A stretch of DNA of 64,000 bases from an uncultured Verrucomicrobia subdivision 3 bacterium (GCA_937890005.1 CALBZA010000018.1:46708-110707); one strand, 5' to 3'. Positions 1 through 9,128 are shown, numbered from the stretch's first letter. Notes: a model not told the origin generated them from the letters alone. Translations and numbers: made by a program.

Positions 1-45
1 AAGGAAAAGTTGACCGCACAAGTGCGGGCTAATGCCAATGCGCCA

Positions 46-2997
46 TCACGCCGCCGCGGCATTTGTGGCGCTGCCATGACCGAGGACGAAGTAGAACGTG
101 GCGCCCTTGTCCGGTTCCGCCTCGGCCCAGATGCGGCCGCCGTGTTTGCGGATGATGCGTTCCACCGTGGCGAGTCCAACTCCGGTGCCTTCGAATTCAT
201 CGGCGCGATGCAACCGCTGGAAGACGCCAAAGAGCTTGTCCGCATACTTCATGCTGAAGCCAACGCCGTTATCCCGAACGAAGAATACCTGCTCGCCATC
301 GCGTTCCAGAACACCGACCTCAATCACCGCCACCTTGCGGGGACGCGAATACTTGACGGCATTGGAAAGCAGATTGACGAACACCTGCCGAATCAGGCCC
401 GGATCACCTTCGACCGACGGCAACGGATGAATCCGCCAGTCCACCTCGCGCGATTCCGTGTCGCGTTTGAGTTCCGCGACGACATCCGCCACCAGCATGT
501 TCAGCGGTGTAACCTCGCGTTTGATCTCCTGCCGGCCAATGCGCGCGAGATTGAGAAGATCCTCCACAAGTTGATTCATGTTCTGGCTGCCCTTGCGGAT
601 ATTCTCGAGGTAATAACGCGCCTCTTCCGGGATCACATCGGCGAAGTCGTCGAAAATGATCTTGGTGAAGGCATCGATGTGGCGCAACGGAGCGCGGAGG
701 TCATGAGCGACAGAATAGGTGAACGCCTCAAGCTCATGATTCGCGGCCATCAATTCGCCCGTCCGTTCGCGCACCCGCTGCTCCAGTTCCGCGTTCATCC
801 GCAGAATCTCCTGCTCGGCCTGCTTGCGGTCGGTGATGTCCGAATTGATCTCCAGGATGGCGATCGGATGATCTTCAGGATCGCGATGAAGCACCCACTG
901 GCTTTTCACGATGATCTGTTTGCCATCCTTTCGCTGGTGCATGAGTTCCCCTTCCCACTCTCCTTCCTTCATCAGGATCGCTTTGATCTCATCCAGCGGA
1001 ATGCTGGAGGCGGTCTTCAGGATGCTGTGCGAATTGTGCCCGAGCATTTCCGTGCGGAGCCAGCCATACATCTTCTCCATGCCGGTGTTCCAGAGGATCA
1101 CATTGTCATGAATGTCGCGGGCCATGACATTCGCCAGGTCGAGCATCTGGGCCTGCTCGCGAAGAACCCGGGCCTGGCTTTCAAGCGATTGCTGCGCATT
1201 CATCCGTTCCGTGATGTCCCGGAGAATGACGGTGAAAATCTGCTGGGAACCGATCTCGATGTGCGAGATCGAAGCTTCGATCGGGAACTCTTCACCATCG
1301 GTGCGCACTCCCGCCAGCGGTCGCAGGTGTCCCATGGCGAACTCCTGAATGTGGCGCCGGTGCTCAGCCCGATACCGTGCCGGAATGAACCGATCCAACG
1401 GCTGTCCAATCGCCTTCGCAGCACTGCAACGAAACATTCGTTCGGCCGCGGCGTTGAACAGCGTGACGTTCTGATTGGCATCAACGCTGATGATCGCGTC
1501 CATCGCGGAACCGATGATCCCGGAAAGTCTGGCCCGGCTTTCCTGAAGTTCCCGCTCCGCCTGTTTGCGTTCGGTGATGTCGCGCGAGATGGAAGAAACA
1601 CCCACGATTCGGCCGCTGAGATCGCGAACGGGTGAAACGGTCAGTGCGACGATGATTCGTTCGCCACTTTTGCGGACTCGGTCGATTTCGTAGCGGCGGG
1701 TTTCCCCACGCTTCACCTCGGCGAGAAGGCGTTGCTCGAAACCGGCGTCTTCCGGAGCCGCAACCACTTCGATCGATTTCCCGATCATCTCCTCAGCGGT
1801 ATAGCCATACATGCGTTCCGCAGCCTTGTTCCAGCTGGTGACATTCCCCTCCATGTTTTTGCCGATGATGGCGTCGTCGGTCGATTCCACAATCGCCGCG
1901 AGCCGGCGGCTGGCCGCCTCGGTTGCGCGTCGCTCGGTAATGTCCTGGGAAATGCCGGACATCCGAATTGCCTTCCCGGTTTCGTCGTAGAACGCCCGGC
2001 CCCGCGCGAGCATTTCATGCTGGGAACCATCCGGCCAGCGCACACGAAATTCTGCGGTGAAAGGGGTTTTTCGTTCGATGGCTTCCCGCAACGCCTTCTC
2101 GACAGATTCGCGATCGTCCGGATGGATCAATTCCCGGAAATAATCATAGGTCTCCTTGAACTCCCCGACTCGCAATCCGAACAGGGCAACGTTTCGTTCA
2201 TCCAGATTGATCTGGTCCGTCTGAATGTTCCAATCCCACGTGCCGGTGCGCGAAGCTTCCAGTGCCAGTCGCAAACGATTTTCACTTTCCTGAATTGCAA
2301 CCGTCTGCTGCTGGATGCGCGTGAGCATCTGGTTGAACGCATCGGTCAGAACGCCCAGTTCATCGCGACTCGTCTTGACCGCGCGCACCGAATAATCGCC
2401 CCATTCGGAAACACGCCGGGCGGTGCCGGCAAGGGCGAGGATCGGATTGGTGACGTTTTTCTGCAGACGGTGGGAAAGGGCCAGTGCAACGACGATCGAG
2501 CCCATGACAATCAGGGCGGACAAAACTGCGTAGAGTTTCAGGCGGGTGTAGAAGAATGAAAGATCGGCCTTCATGTAAAAGGTTCCAAATCTCGCATCGC
2601 CCTGCTTCACCGGCTCGAACAGAACAACGTGACCACGCCCGAATTGATACGGAATCGGGTCAGGAGATACCGGAAAGTCATTGGTCGAACCCTCGCCGGG
2701 ATAATGCACGAAGAGCCGTCCGTTCGAATCGTAGAGAGCCGCGGAAAGGATCATCGGTTCGGTCTGCAGCGACATGAGAACCTCCTTTCCGTCCGTCGTG
2801 TTATTGAACGCGAGCGCTGCAGTGCTGTTGGCGGCGACGATCCGGGCAAGTGTGCTCAGATCACGAACGGTGTTCTGCCGGATCGTGGTCAGGTCGTAAA
2901 TCATGAACGCCGCCACCGTGAGCACAACGACCGTGACGCTCGTGAGCAGAATCGCGAGCGTGATCTTTTTCCGGATGGGCATTTCGTCGAACTTCAT
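46..2997 (-). CDS. CHASE8-HAMP-PAS(x4) sensor histidine kinase
   Basis: Membrane sensor kinase of 983 residues. A transmembrane helix near residues 12-34 precedes a periplasmic segment of CHASE8 type (about 35-145), then a second helix (150-172) and a HAMP linker. Four PAS domains with PAC tails (repeated DITER/DITDR endings) fill about 237-735. The HisKA H-box reads YSVAHDLRAPLRH and the HATPase part carries NLLSNAVKYS and GTGVGLATVERII. There is no receiver domain and no response-regulator gene beside it. Its start overlaps the YfiR-like stop by 4 bases (ATGA), so the two are probably translationally coupled. The kinase call is firm; the signal sensed is unknown, and a YfiR/TonB-dependent input is inferred from the gene order. 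Confidence 0.93.
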   Translation of the reverse strand: MKFDEMPIRKKITLAILLTSVTVVVLTVAAFMIYDLTTIRQNTVRDLSTLARIVAANSTAALAFNNTTDGKEVLMSLQTEPMILSAALYDSNGRLFVHYPGEGSTNDFPVSPDPIPYQFGRGHVVLFEPVKQGDARFGTFYMKADLSFFYTRLKLYAVLSALIVMGSIVVALALSHRLQKNVTNPILALAGTARRVSEWGDYSVRAVKTSRDELGVLTDAFNQMLTRIQQQTVAIQESENRLRLALEASRTGTWDWNIQTDQINLDERNVALFGLRVGEFKETYDYFRELIHPDDRESVEKALREAIERKTPFTAEFRVRWPDGSQHEMLARGRAFYDETGKAIRMSGISQDITERRATEAASRRLAAIVESTDDAIIGKNMEGNVTSWNKAAERMYGYTAEEMIGKSIEVVAAPEDAGFEQRLLAEVKRGETRRYEIDRVRKSGERIIVALTVSPVRDLSGRIVGVSSISRDITERKQAERELQESRARLSGIIGSAMDAIISVDANQNVTLFNAAAERMFRCSAAKAIGQPLDRFIPARYRAEHRRHIQEFAMGHLRPLAGVRTDGEEFPIEASISHIEIGSQQIFTVILRDITERMNAQQSLESQARVLREQAQMLDLANVMARDIHDNVILWNTGMEKMYGWLRTEMLGHNSHSILKTASSIPLDEIKAILMKEGEWEGELMHQRKDGKQIIVKSQWVLHRDPEDHPIAILEINSDITDRKQAEQEILRMNAELEQRVRERTGELMAANHELEAFTYSVAHDLRAPLRHIDAFTKIIFDDFADVIPEEARYYLENIRKGSQNMNQLVEDLLNLARIGRQEIKREVTPLNMLVADVVAELKRDTESREVDWRIHPLPSVEGDPGLIRQVFVNLLSNAVKYSRPRKVAVIEVGVLERDGEQVFFVRDNGVGFSMKYADKLFGVFQRLHRADEFEGTGVGLATVERIIRKHGGRIWAEAEPDKGATFYFVLGHGSATNAAAA

Positions 2998-3596
2998 CGA
3001 GCCCTCCCGGATGAAACGATCTCAGACGCCCTCAACAGCTTGGAACTGATGGTGAGATTTGCGGCGGAAACGGCGTCGAGATTGATGCGGATGCGGAGTT
3101 TGTTTTGTTCCTGCACGAACCGGATCATGACGCCGCGACCGGCCGGCGTATCGACATCCGAGACCGTAAGGATCGGGCGGTTCTCCAGGACTTCAAGAAT
3201 CCTCTCGGGCCGGCGGCTCTCCGTCGCAGCCAGATAGAGGATGTGGCAGTTCGTGGCATCCTCCGCGCGACGAAAATGCTCCAGTTCGATCCTGCGCCCG
3301 TTGACGAGTTCGCCTCGAACGGTGTTCTTCAAGGCATCGCCAAACGGATCATTCCCGAGGATTCCAATCACGATTGGCGAGTTGGTGGAAGTGAAAGCGT
3401 TTGTCGGCCATTGGGTGAATTGCGCGAAGTGAAACAGGAACACCGCCTTCAATTGATATTCCCGCGACACGGTCTGCTGTCCGAAACTCAGAACGGTCTG
3501 CAATAACAATGCTGCCAGCCAGATGAAACACCCGAAGAGGCCGATCCCAGGCCAGCGGCTCAACCTGTCATCAAATTGTCGTTCTAGAATCGGCAC
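2994..3596 (-). CDS. YfiR-family (DUF4154) periplasmic protein
   Basis: Small exported protein of the YfiR/DUF4154 family. The family core is visible: YQLKAVFLFHFAQFTQWP, then IVIGILGNDPFG, a central GRRI..EHFRRAEDATNCHILYL block and a C-terminal RGVMIRFVQEQNKLRIRINLDA block. An N-terminal hydrophobic stretch (FGCFIWLAALLLQTVLSF) is a signal peptide or anchor. The frame is open to 3674, but that start would lie 91 bases inside the receptor gene. I chose the GTG at 3596 because AAAGG lies 4 bases upstream and the signal sequence follows it. YfiR proteins in other bacteria repress inner-membrane signalling enzymes from the periplasm; here the CHASE8 kinase downstream is the likely partner (inference). 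Confidence 0.85.
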   Translation of the reverse strand: MPILERQFDDRLSRWPGIGLFGCFIWLAALLLQTVLSFGQQTVSREYQLKAVFLFHFAQFTQWPTNAFTSTNSPIVIGILGNDPFGDALKNTVRGELVNGRRIELEHFRRAEDATNCHILYLAATESRRPERILEVLENRPILTVSDVDTPAGRGVMIRFVQEQNKLRIRINLDAVSAANLTISSKLLRASEIVSSGRAR

Positions 3597-5512
3597 GTCA
3601 CCTTTCCAAAAATGCTTCGCGGAATCTCCTGCCGGGTCGCCAAAGCCCCAAACTCCGGGTGTCGGTTGTCCCAAAGATTCTGTCCCACCACCGAAATTTC
3701 CAGATGCTCATTCAGCTTCCAACCGAGTCGCGCATCGAAAGCGAAATAGGCCGGCACATGGGGTGCCGGAAGTGAATCGACGTAACGAGCGGTGAAATCC
3801 AGTTCAAACCCGCGCGGAAGATTCATCATCGACTGCAGCACGAACTGATTTTCGGGATCGTTCCCTTCGGCCCGGCCGCGATTCAAATCCAGTCCCCCCT
3901 CGGCCCGCCACACTTCGCGATTAAAAAACGTGTAGCCGCCGCGCAGACGCCACCAGTCCGTCGCACGAAAAACGCCGGAGAGTTCCGCACCCCACGATTC
4001 CGCCCGATTCTTGTTCTGGATGATGTAACTGTTCGTCGCCACCGGCTCCAGGCTGCGGATGTTGTCGTAGATGTTGAAGAACGCCGCAACGGAAATGCTC
4101 AACCGGCTGGCCATCCGCACCCGATATCCCAGTTCAAAGGCGGTCAGTTCTTCTGATTTGAAATCCGTGTCGCCCCGCAAGATATGCGGCGGATCTGCCG
4201 GGAACCGCACGTCGGCATCGACCCGGCTCGGAGCGCGCACCGCCCTCGATATCGCCGACCAAAGGGTCTGTTGCTCTGTAATGTTCCAGGCACCGCGAAT
4301 GCGGGGCTCGAATTCAAATCCGGAAAAATCGTTATGCTCGAACTTCGATCCAATGGTGACCTTGAATCGCTCCGGGATCACATCGATCTCGTCCTGCAAA
4401 AACGCGTTGAAGAGCTGAATGTCGCGTCTTCCCGGATGGAATGCGATGATGGCGCCGTTGCCGACGTCGTCCTGCATCAGCCGGTACCCGCCTCCCCACG
4501 TGAACACGTGCCGTTCGCCCCACGCAAAACGATGTTGCACGTCCAGATCGTAAGTCCGCAAATCCTCCGTGAATTGACCCGGAATTCGCCTCCAGGTTCG
4601 GTCGAAGTAACTCTGCACGGTCAGTTGCGATGTCTCGCTGAAGGAATGTGCCCATCGCGCCAAAAGGTTCTGGCCGTCGAGGCTGACATCCTCTCCCCCG
4701 GCCTGTTCGGTGCTTCCGCTGTAAGCATCTCCCTGAACGGTGAACGAATTCAGTTCGTTCAAAAACCAGTCCGCCCGAAATCCACCTTTCGTCATGTCCC
4801 AACTGTTTCGACCGTCTCGTCCATCCGGCAACACGGTGCTCTCATGGTCGAGCCGCATTCCATAAACGCGGTAAAAGAAATTCGATCCGGAATGCCCTCC
4901 GTAGCGTATCGCGCCGTAATCCTGAAGCTGCGTTCCACCGCCCCCTTCGATCAACAAGCCCTGAGTTTCCCGCGCGTTTTTCGTGACGATATTGATGACA
5001 CCATTGACCGCATTCGCGCCCCAAAGAGTCGCGCCCGGACCGCTCACCACTTCAATGCGATCCAGGTCCGCAAGCAGCATGTGCTGCGCGTCCCAGAAAA
5101 CACCGGCATACAACGGCGTGTAAAGTGTCCGGCCATCCATCATCACCAGCAGCTTGTTTGCGAGGCTGTTGTTGAAACCGCGGGAAGAGATTGCCCAGTT
5201 GCTTGCATCCACCTGCGCCACCTGAAGGTTCGAGGCCAGCCGGAGTGCTTCGGGAACACGAGTCGCTCCGGATCGCCGGACATCTTCTCCTGAAACGACC
5301 TGCACTGCGGAGGGGGAGTGAACGAGTTTCTCCGGTTTGCGGGTGACAAGACTGACCTCCTGGTCCAGCAACTCCTCCCAGCTCAATCGCTTGAGTTCCT
5401 CCGGGGACAACGGCTCGCTGCCGGCCCCATTCGATGACCCGGCGGTGAGCACCATCAGGCACGCCGCAAACAGGAGGGACTTGCGATGTCGAAATCTCAC
5501 ATCATTCTTCAC
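3584..5512 (-). CDS. TonB-dependent outer-membrane receptor
   Basis: Outer-membrane beta-barrel receptor with an N-terminal plug. Plug motifs are clear: SAVQVVSGEDVRRSGATRVPEALR, then LLVMMDGRTLYTPLY, DLDRIEVVSGPGATLWG and NAVNGVINIVTK. The barrel ends in phenylalanine (VTCRF), as expected for BAM-dependent insertion. A signal peptide (KSLLFAACLMVLTAGSS) follows the GTG at 5512; the frame is open to an ATG at 5596, but the extra residues do not look like part of a signal peptide, and neither start has a strong ribosome site. It is first in a three-gene overlapping unit with the YfiR-like protein and the CHASE8 kinase. The substrate cannot be told; no B12 riboswitch was recognised upstream. 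Confidence 0.9.
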   Translation of the reverse strand: MKNDVRFRHRKSLLFAACLMVLTAGSSNGAGSEPLSPEELKRLSWEELLDQEVSLVTRKPEKLVHSPSAVQVVSGEDVRRSGATRVPEALRLASNLQVAQVDASNWAISSRGFNNSLANKLLVMMDGRTLYTPLYAGVFWDAQHMLLADLDRIEVVSGPGATLWGANAVNGVINIVTKNARETQGLLIEGGGGTQLQDYGAIRYGGHSGSNFFYRVYGMRLDHESTVLPDGRDGRNSWDMTKGGFRADWFLNELNSFTVQGDAYSGSTEQAGGEDVSLDGQNLLARWAHSFSETSQLTVQSYFDRTWRRIPGQFTEDLRTYDLDVQHRFAWGERHVFTWGGGYRLMQDDVGNGAIIAFHPGRRDIQLFNAFLQDEIDVIPERFKVTIGSKFEHNDFSGFEFEPRIRGAWNITEQQTLWSAISRAVRAPSRVDADVRFPADPPHILRGDTDFKSEELTAFELGYRVRMASRLSISVAAFFNIYDNIRSLEPVATNSYIIQNKNRAESWGAELSGVFRATDWWRLRGGYTFFNREVWRAEGGLDLNRGRAEGNDPENQFVLQSMMNLPRGFELDFTARYVDSLPAPHVPAYFAFDARLGWKLNEHLEISVVGQNLWDNRHPEFGALATRQEIPRSIFGKVTCRF

Positions 5513-5639
5513 GCCAGTGAGAGGCCCTTTCCATAACCCGGAATCGTCAGAAAAAAACCTGCCGCAAGACGTTCTCTGGGAATGTATTGCCAACACGTCA
5601 CTCTCGGAATGTCGCTCAAAAGGTTTCGAATTCAGCCCT

Positions 5640-5653
5640 CCCCAAGTATGGGG
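5640..5653 (-). promoter_or_regulatory. GC-rich hairpin/operator-like palindrome upstream of TonB receptor
   Basis: Perfect 5-bp inverted repeat, CCCCA-AGTA-TGGGG, lying between the LOG-family stop and the receptor start, with a second C-rich patch (ACACCCTACCCACC) just beyond. It may be a regulator binding site for the receptor operon or the stem of a leader. There is no U-tract, so a terminator is less likely. The role is inference. Confidence 0.35.
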
Positions 5654-5674
5654 TGAACACCCTACCCACCTTTC

Positions 5675-6706
5675 TTACAACCCGTTGAGAACGTCTATCA
5701 ACTGACGAAGGCGCCCGTAGTCGCGACGATTGAAGCCAAACGCAATGCGGGGAAGCTCAACGTAATCGTTGTCCTCAATCTCTTCGGGCGTTGCAGAGAT
5801 CGCGGTGATCGGCGCACCGTTGATGATGTCCGCAAAATCTTCGTTCATCGCTTCGATCGCAGTTTCGGTCGGCTGATGTTTCAAGCGAATGACAAACAGC
5901 TCCTTCACAAAACGGGTGGAATGGAAATTTCGGTAAAAACGAGTGATGATTTTCACCGCTTCGTCCGTGTTGTCCGTAATGCGGTAAAGATTCAAATCAT
6001 CCGGTGAGATCAACTGGTCGCGGAGGAGATGTTCCCTGACATGCTTGTCCCAGGTCTTCCAGTAAGTGCCGCCCGGTCGATCGATCAACACCAGCGGCAT
6101 GAGCTGACTCTTCCCCGTCTGCATCAGAGTCAAAGCTTCGTAACCTTCATCCATTGTCCCAAACCCGCCGGGAAACAGAACGATGGCGTCGGAATGACGA
6201 ATGAAGATCAGCTTGCGAGTGAAGAAGTATTTGAACGTGACGAGCTTTTTATCCTCCCGAATCACCGGATTCGTGCCCTGCTCCCAGGGAAGCCGTATGT
6301 TGGCTCCGAAACTTTTCTCCGGACCGGCTCCCTCATGGCCGGCATGCATTATGCCGCCGCCGGCGCCGGTGATGACCATAAAGCCCGCCTCGGCGATTTT
6401 CCGACCGAACTCAAGCGCCTGCTGATATTCCATCTTCGTCGGCTGCGTCCGCGCCGAACCAAAAATGGTCACCTTTCGCGCCTTCGCATAGGGCGCGAAC
6501 AGCCGGAACGCGTAACGCAATTCCCGGATGGCTGTTTTGATCACCCGGACGTCGCCACTATCCTCCACGTCCCGAAGCAGTTTCAGCGCGCTTTCAATGA
6601 TGTCCGCCACGCTGTCTTCATTGTGTCCGCCTCCCTTGTAGGCGATCAGCTCCTGAATTTTACGCCTTAATTCCGGGTCCGCAGGCGGACGTTCTGCCTT
6701 TGTCAT
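5675..6706 (-). CDS. LOG-family Rossmann-fold nucleotide-binding protein
   Basis: Protein of 343 residues with the LOG/TIGR00730 core in its middle: VTIFGSART, then MVITGAGGGIMHAGHEGA, and the signature PGGFGTMDEGYEALTLMQTGK. Family members bind nucleotides and many are phosphoribohydrolases that remove a base from a nucleoside monophosphate. This one is much longer than the usual roughly 190 residues, with about 90 residues before the core and a C-terminal extension (ITRFYRNFHSTRFVKELFVIRL onward) that resembles those of long LOG-like proteins. Cytoplasmic, no signal peptide. It stands alone, followed by the receptor operon. The family is sure; the substrate is not. Confidence 0.88.
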   Translation of the reverse strand: MTKAERPPADPELRRKIQELIAYKGGGHNEDSVADIIESALKLLRDVEDSGDVRVIKTAIRELRYAFRLFAPYAKARKVTIFGSARTQPTKMEYQQALEFGRKIAEAGFMVITGAGGGIMHAGHEGAGPEKSFGANIRLPWEQGTNPVIREDKKLVTFKYFFTRKLIFIRHSDAIVLFPGGFGTMDEGYEALTLMQTGKSQLMPLVLIDRPGGTYWKTWDKHVREHLLRDQLISPDDLNLYRITDNTDEAVKIITRFYRNFHSTRFVKELFVIRLKHQPTETAIEAMNEDFADIINGAPITAISATPEEIEDNDYVELPRIAFGFNRRDYGRLRQLIDVLNGL

Positions 6707-6800
6707 GCGGCGAGCTTATCGAGGAAAGGAGGAATTGCAACCGGGAGGCCGGCGGGGATGTCCGTGCGTATGCGAAACTTCCAATGCGGATGAAATGACA

Positions 6801-6954
6801 TCTCATTAACACCGCGCTTCAGCGCGGTGAAAGAGGAACGAATCAAATGGAGCCGTTTCAACGGCTTCGGCAAAGACGCGCGAAAAGCTGTTAAAACAGC
6901 TAAATGCAAAACCTCACCGACCACCACCGCGCTGAAGCACGGTGCTAATGAGAG
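6801..6954. repeat. Composite REP-like palindromic element with inverted ends
   Basis: An element about 154 bases long whose two ends mirror each other: TCTCATTA plus CACCGCGC on the left, GCACGGTG plus TAATGAGA on the right. Inside are three separate hairpins: 6810-6829 (CACCGCGCT/AGCGCGGTG), 6851-6866 (AGCCGT/ACGGCT) and 6886-6901 (AGCTGTT/AACAGCT). A fourth hairpin at 6925-6944 closes the right end. Single-unit or truncated copies occur at 40512-40549 and near 52475. It resembles bacterial REP/BIME or MITE elements mobilised by a Y1 (RAYT) transposase, but no such gene is in the window. Confidence 0.75.
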
Positions 6955-7554
6955 GCATTGCTTTCGGTATGCAGAGTTCAGAGTTGGGAAGCGCTCTCTT
7001 CCTTGAACGTATTTTTGATTCGGCAGGTCTTCACCCTATTGGGAGATCTTTTCTGAAAGAGCATATATGAGGCATGGTCAGCATGAGTGACGGAATAAAC
7101 CTGGATTCGATGGCCGCAGACAGTTCTGCCGCCCTCAAGAAGCTTGCTCAGGATCTGAAAGATCTTCGGAAATTGATCGAAGTTCGTGCGCTTAAGGAAA
7201 ATGCCCGGAGCGTCACGATCGAACCTTCCGATCTTGCCGGTTTGGACAGCCGACCCGTCGGCCGCCATTGAGAATCCGCTCAGAACGTCCGCATCGGTGC
7301 GGCTGTCGTCCTGCTCTGCTTTGGTTCGCTTCCCCCGGTAAAGCCCAAGTGCTCGGTTTCCAAACCGAAAAAACCTTTAGCCAATTTCCTGCTTAGTCGT
7401 TCGGTCTTGTTTTCATCAACTTTGCCCTACGCCCATTACGATGATTCGTTTCAGTCACTCGATTTCCGACTGACATAGATAAGTTCTCCTGACGCTTCAA
7501 CTGGGGTCCCTTCAGGCTTGTTCCATTGCCGGTTTCGCTGCATCAATTTGCGCC
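6955..7554. other. Intergenic region with little recognisable content
   Basis: About 600 bases between the palindromic element and the MscS-like gene. One short plus-strand frame (7083-7271) might be coding. An inverted pair TCAGTC/GACTGA, 11 bases apart, lies at 7451-7473 about 80 bases before the mscS start and could be an operator. Nothing else was recognised. Confidence 0.4.
7083..7271 (+). CDS. Possible small hypothetical protein
   Basis: A frame of 62 codons starting MSDGINLDSMAADSSAAL, followed by a charged helical stretch (KKLAQDLKDLRKLIEVRALKENA). Composition is plausible for a small helical cytoplasmic protein. There is no family signature, and only a weak AGG upstream of an earlier ATG at 7074. 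A minus-strand frame of similar size covers the same bases but has a less protein-like composition. It could be a remnant or a non-gene. Confidence 0.25.
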   Translation: MSDGINLDSMAADSSAALKKLAQDLKDLRKLIEVRALKENARSVTIEPSDLAGLDSRPVGRH

Positions 7555-9057
7555 ATGCAATCGAAGTTGAAGACGTGGTTCTCCATTTTCCTTTTGCTCG
7601 CCGGTTTTTGCCTGACGTTCGTCGGCAATGATGCGGTCGCGCAAACCAGTTCCGTGCAACTGATCGAACCGGCCAACAACACACGGGTCAATCCCGGTTC
7701 GAAGATTCGGCTCCGCGCCTCAGTCAGCCAGCCCGAAGGCATCCGGCATGTGGAATTCATTGCCGATGGCCAGGTGATTGGAACCGCCACGAACGAGCCC
7801 TACTCGATGGTCTGGACCAACGTTTCGGTCGGTGTCTATCAACTCTCGGCCCGAATGATTTCAGAGAACGGTTCCGCTGAAGAATCAGAACAGGTGCGAC
7901 TCCGCGTTTACAATGCGCATGTGACATTCGGGCTCGATCGGATCGAGTCGCTGGAACGGATCAAGTTCTTCCGCATCCCTCTCTGGCAATATTGCGCCTC
8001 GCTGATCTACATCTTTCTCGCGTTCTACATTTCCAAGTTCCTCGATTTCCTCACCCGCGTCTGGCTCAAGCGCTGGGCTGAAAAAACGACGACCAAACTC
8101 GATGACATGTCGCTCGAAATGTTGAACGGCCCGATCAAGGTCATTTCGTTCGTCATTCTGTTGCGAATCGGCCTCGAAGTTTTCAGCTGGCCACTGGTGG
8201 TGCGGCATTTCCTTTCAAAGGCATTTACGATCGTCGTCGCGCTGTCGATCACCTACACGATCCTTCGTTTCGTTGATCTGTTGCTCGGGTACTGGCGGGA
8301 AAAGAACCGGGCGGATGCCGACCGCTCATTCGACGAACATCTTTTTCCCATCATCCGAAAAAGCCTGAAATTGTTCGTCATCGTCGTCGCCTCGCTGGTC
8401 ACGCTCGACAACATCGGCGTCAACATCACCGCCGCCATCGCGTCACTTTCCATCGGCGGCCTGGCAGTCGGCCTCGCCGCGCAGGACACATTGGCCAACC
8501 TGTTTGGCGCAGTGTCCGTGTTCGTGGACAAGCCGTTCAAGATCGGCGACTTCATCCAGGTGAACGAGTTCAAGGGCAATGTTGAAAGCATCGGTGTGCG
8601 CAGCACGCGCCTTCGCAGCCCGGACGGCCACCTGATCACGATCCCGAACAAGACCATGGGCAACGCCGCCATCACGAACGTCACCATGCGGCCGAACATC
8701 AAAACCGAAATCAACTTCGGCATCGCCTACGACACGCCAACGGAGAAGGTCCAGCGTGCGGTGGAAATTCTGCGGGAGATTTACAAATCTCATCCGATGA
8801 CCCAGGACCTGATTATCAGCTTCAATCGTTTCGCCGATTCCGCGCTGAACATCTTCGTCATTCATTGGTGGAAAGGCGTCGATTCCAAAGCTCACTTTGC
8901 CGGCATGCAGGAACTCAATCTGACGATCAAGAAGCGATTCGACGAAGAAGGCATCCAGTTCGCGTTCCCGTCGCGAACGGTTTACGTGAAGCAGGATTCC
9001 CGATGGGAGCTGACGAATGGAATTGCGGACGAGAAGCCGCCGCAGGCGAAAAGCTGA
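7555..9057 (+). CDS. MscS-family mechanosensitive channel with N-terminal Ig-like domain
   Basis: Membrane protein of 500 residues in three parts. A signal peptide (WFSIFLLLAGFCLTFVG) leads into a periplasmic Ig-like domain at about 32-125 (VQLIEPANNTRVNPGSKIRLRASV, ending in LRVYNA), of the Big/bacterial cadherin-like type. Several membrane helices follow (145-275), then the MscS pore and beta domain (AAIASLSIGGLAVGLAAQDTLANLFG, DKPFKIGDFIQV, IPNKTMGNAAITN). MscS channels release solutes on membrane tension. The Ig domain before the channel is unusual and may touch peptidoglycan or a partner (inference). A strong intrinsic terminator follows. Confidence 0.93.
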   Translation: MQSKLKTWFSIFLLLAGFCLTFVGNDAVAQTSSVQLIEPANNTRVNPGSKIRLRASVSQPEGIRHVEFIADGQVIGTATNEPYSMVWTNVSVGVYQLSARMISENGSAEESEQVRLRVYNAHVTFGLDRIESLERIKFFRIPLWQYCASLIYIFLAFYISKFLDFLTRVWLKRWAEKTTTKLDDMSLEMLNGPIKVISFVILLRIGLEVFSWPLVVRHFLSKAFTIVVALSITYTILRFVDLLLGYWREKNRADADRSFDEHLFPIIRKSLKLFVIVVASLVTLDNIGVNITAAIASLSIGGLAVGLAAQDTLANLFGAVSVFVDKPFKIGDFIQVNEFKGNVESIGVRSTRLRSPDGHLITIPNKTMGNAAITNVTMRPNIKTEINFGIAYDTPTEKVQRAVEILREIYKSHPMTQDLIISFNRFADSALNIFVIHWWKGVDSKAHFAGMQELNLTIKKRFDEEGIQFAFPSRTVYVKQDSRWELTNGIADEKPPQAKS

Positions 9058-9089
9058 ATGGATTCGAAGAAAAGCTGGATAAACAAATA

Positions 9090-9110
9090 ACGCGCCGAAA
9101 AACGGCGCGT
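9090..9110 (+). terminator. Hairpin downstream of mscS-like gene
   Basis: Perfect 8-bp stem ACGCGCCG/CGGCGCGT with a five-A loop, 33 bases after the channel stop codon. No T-run follows directly; it sits just before the stronger terminator at 9129-9155 and may act with it. Confidence 0.5.
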
Positions 9111-9128
9111 GTGAACAATTGAATCACG

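Noticed and set aside
10..1635. Long plus-strand open frame opposite the CHASE8 sensor kinase
   Set aside because: It is antisense to a clearly coding PAS/kinase sequence, and its translation shows no domain or consistent composition.
5513..5674. Cobalamin riboswitch upstream of the TonB receptor
   Set aside because: No B12-box-like sequence was recognised in the leader; the substrate of the receptor therefore stays open.
6703..6927. Minus-strand frame through the palindromic element
   Set aside because: Its translation is dictated by the hairpin arms and has no protein-like character.
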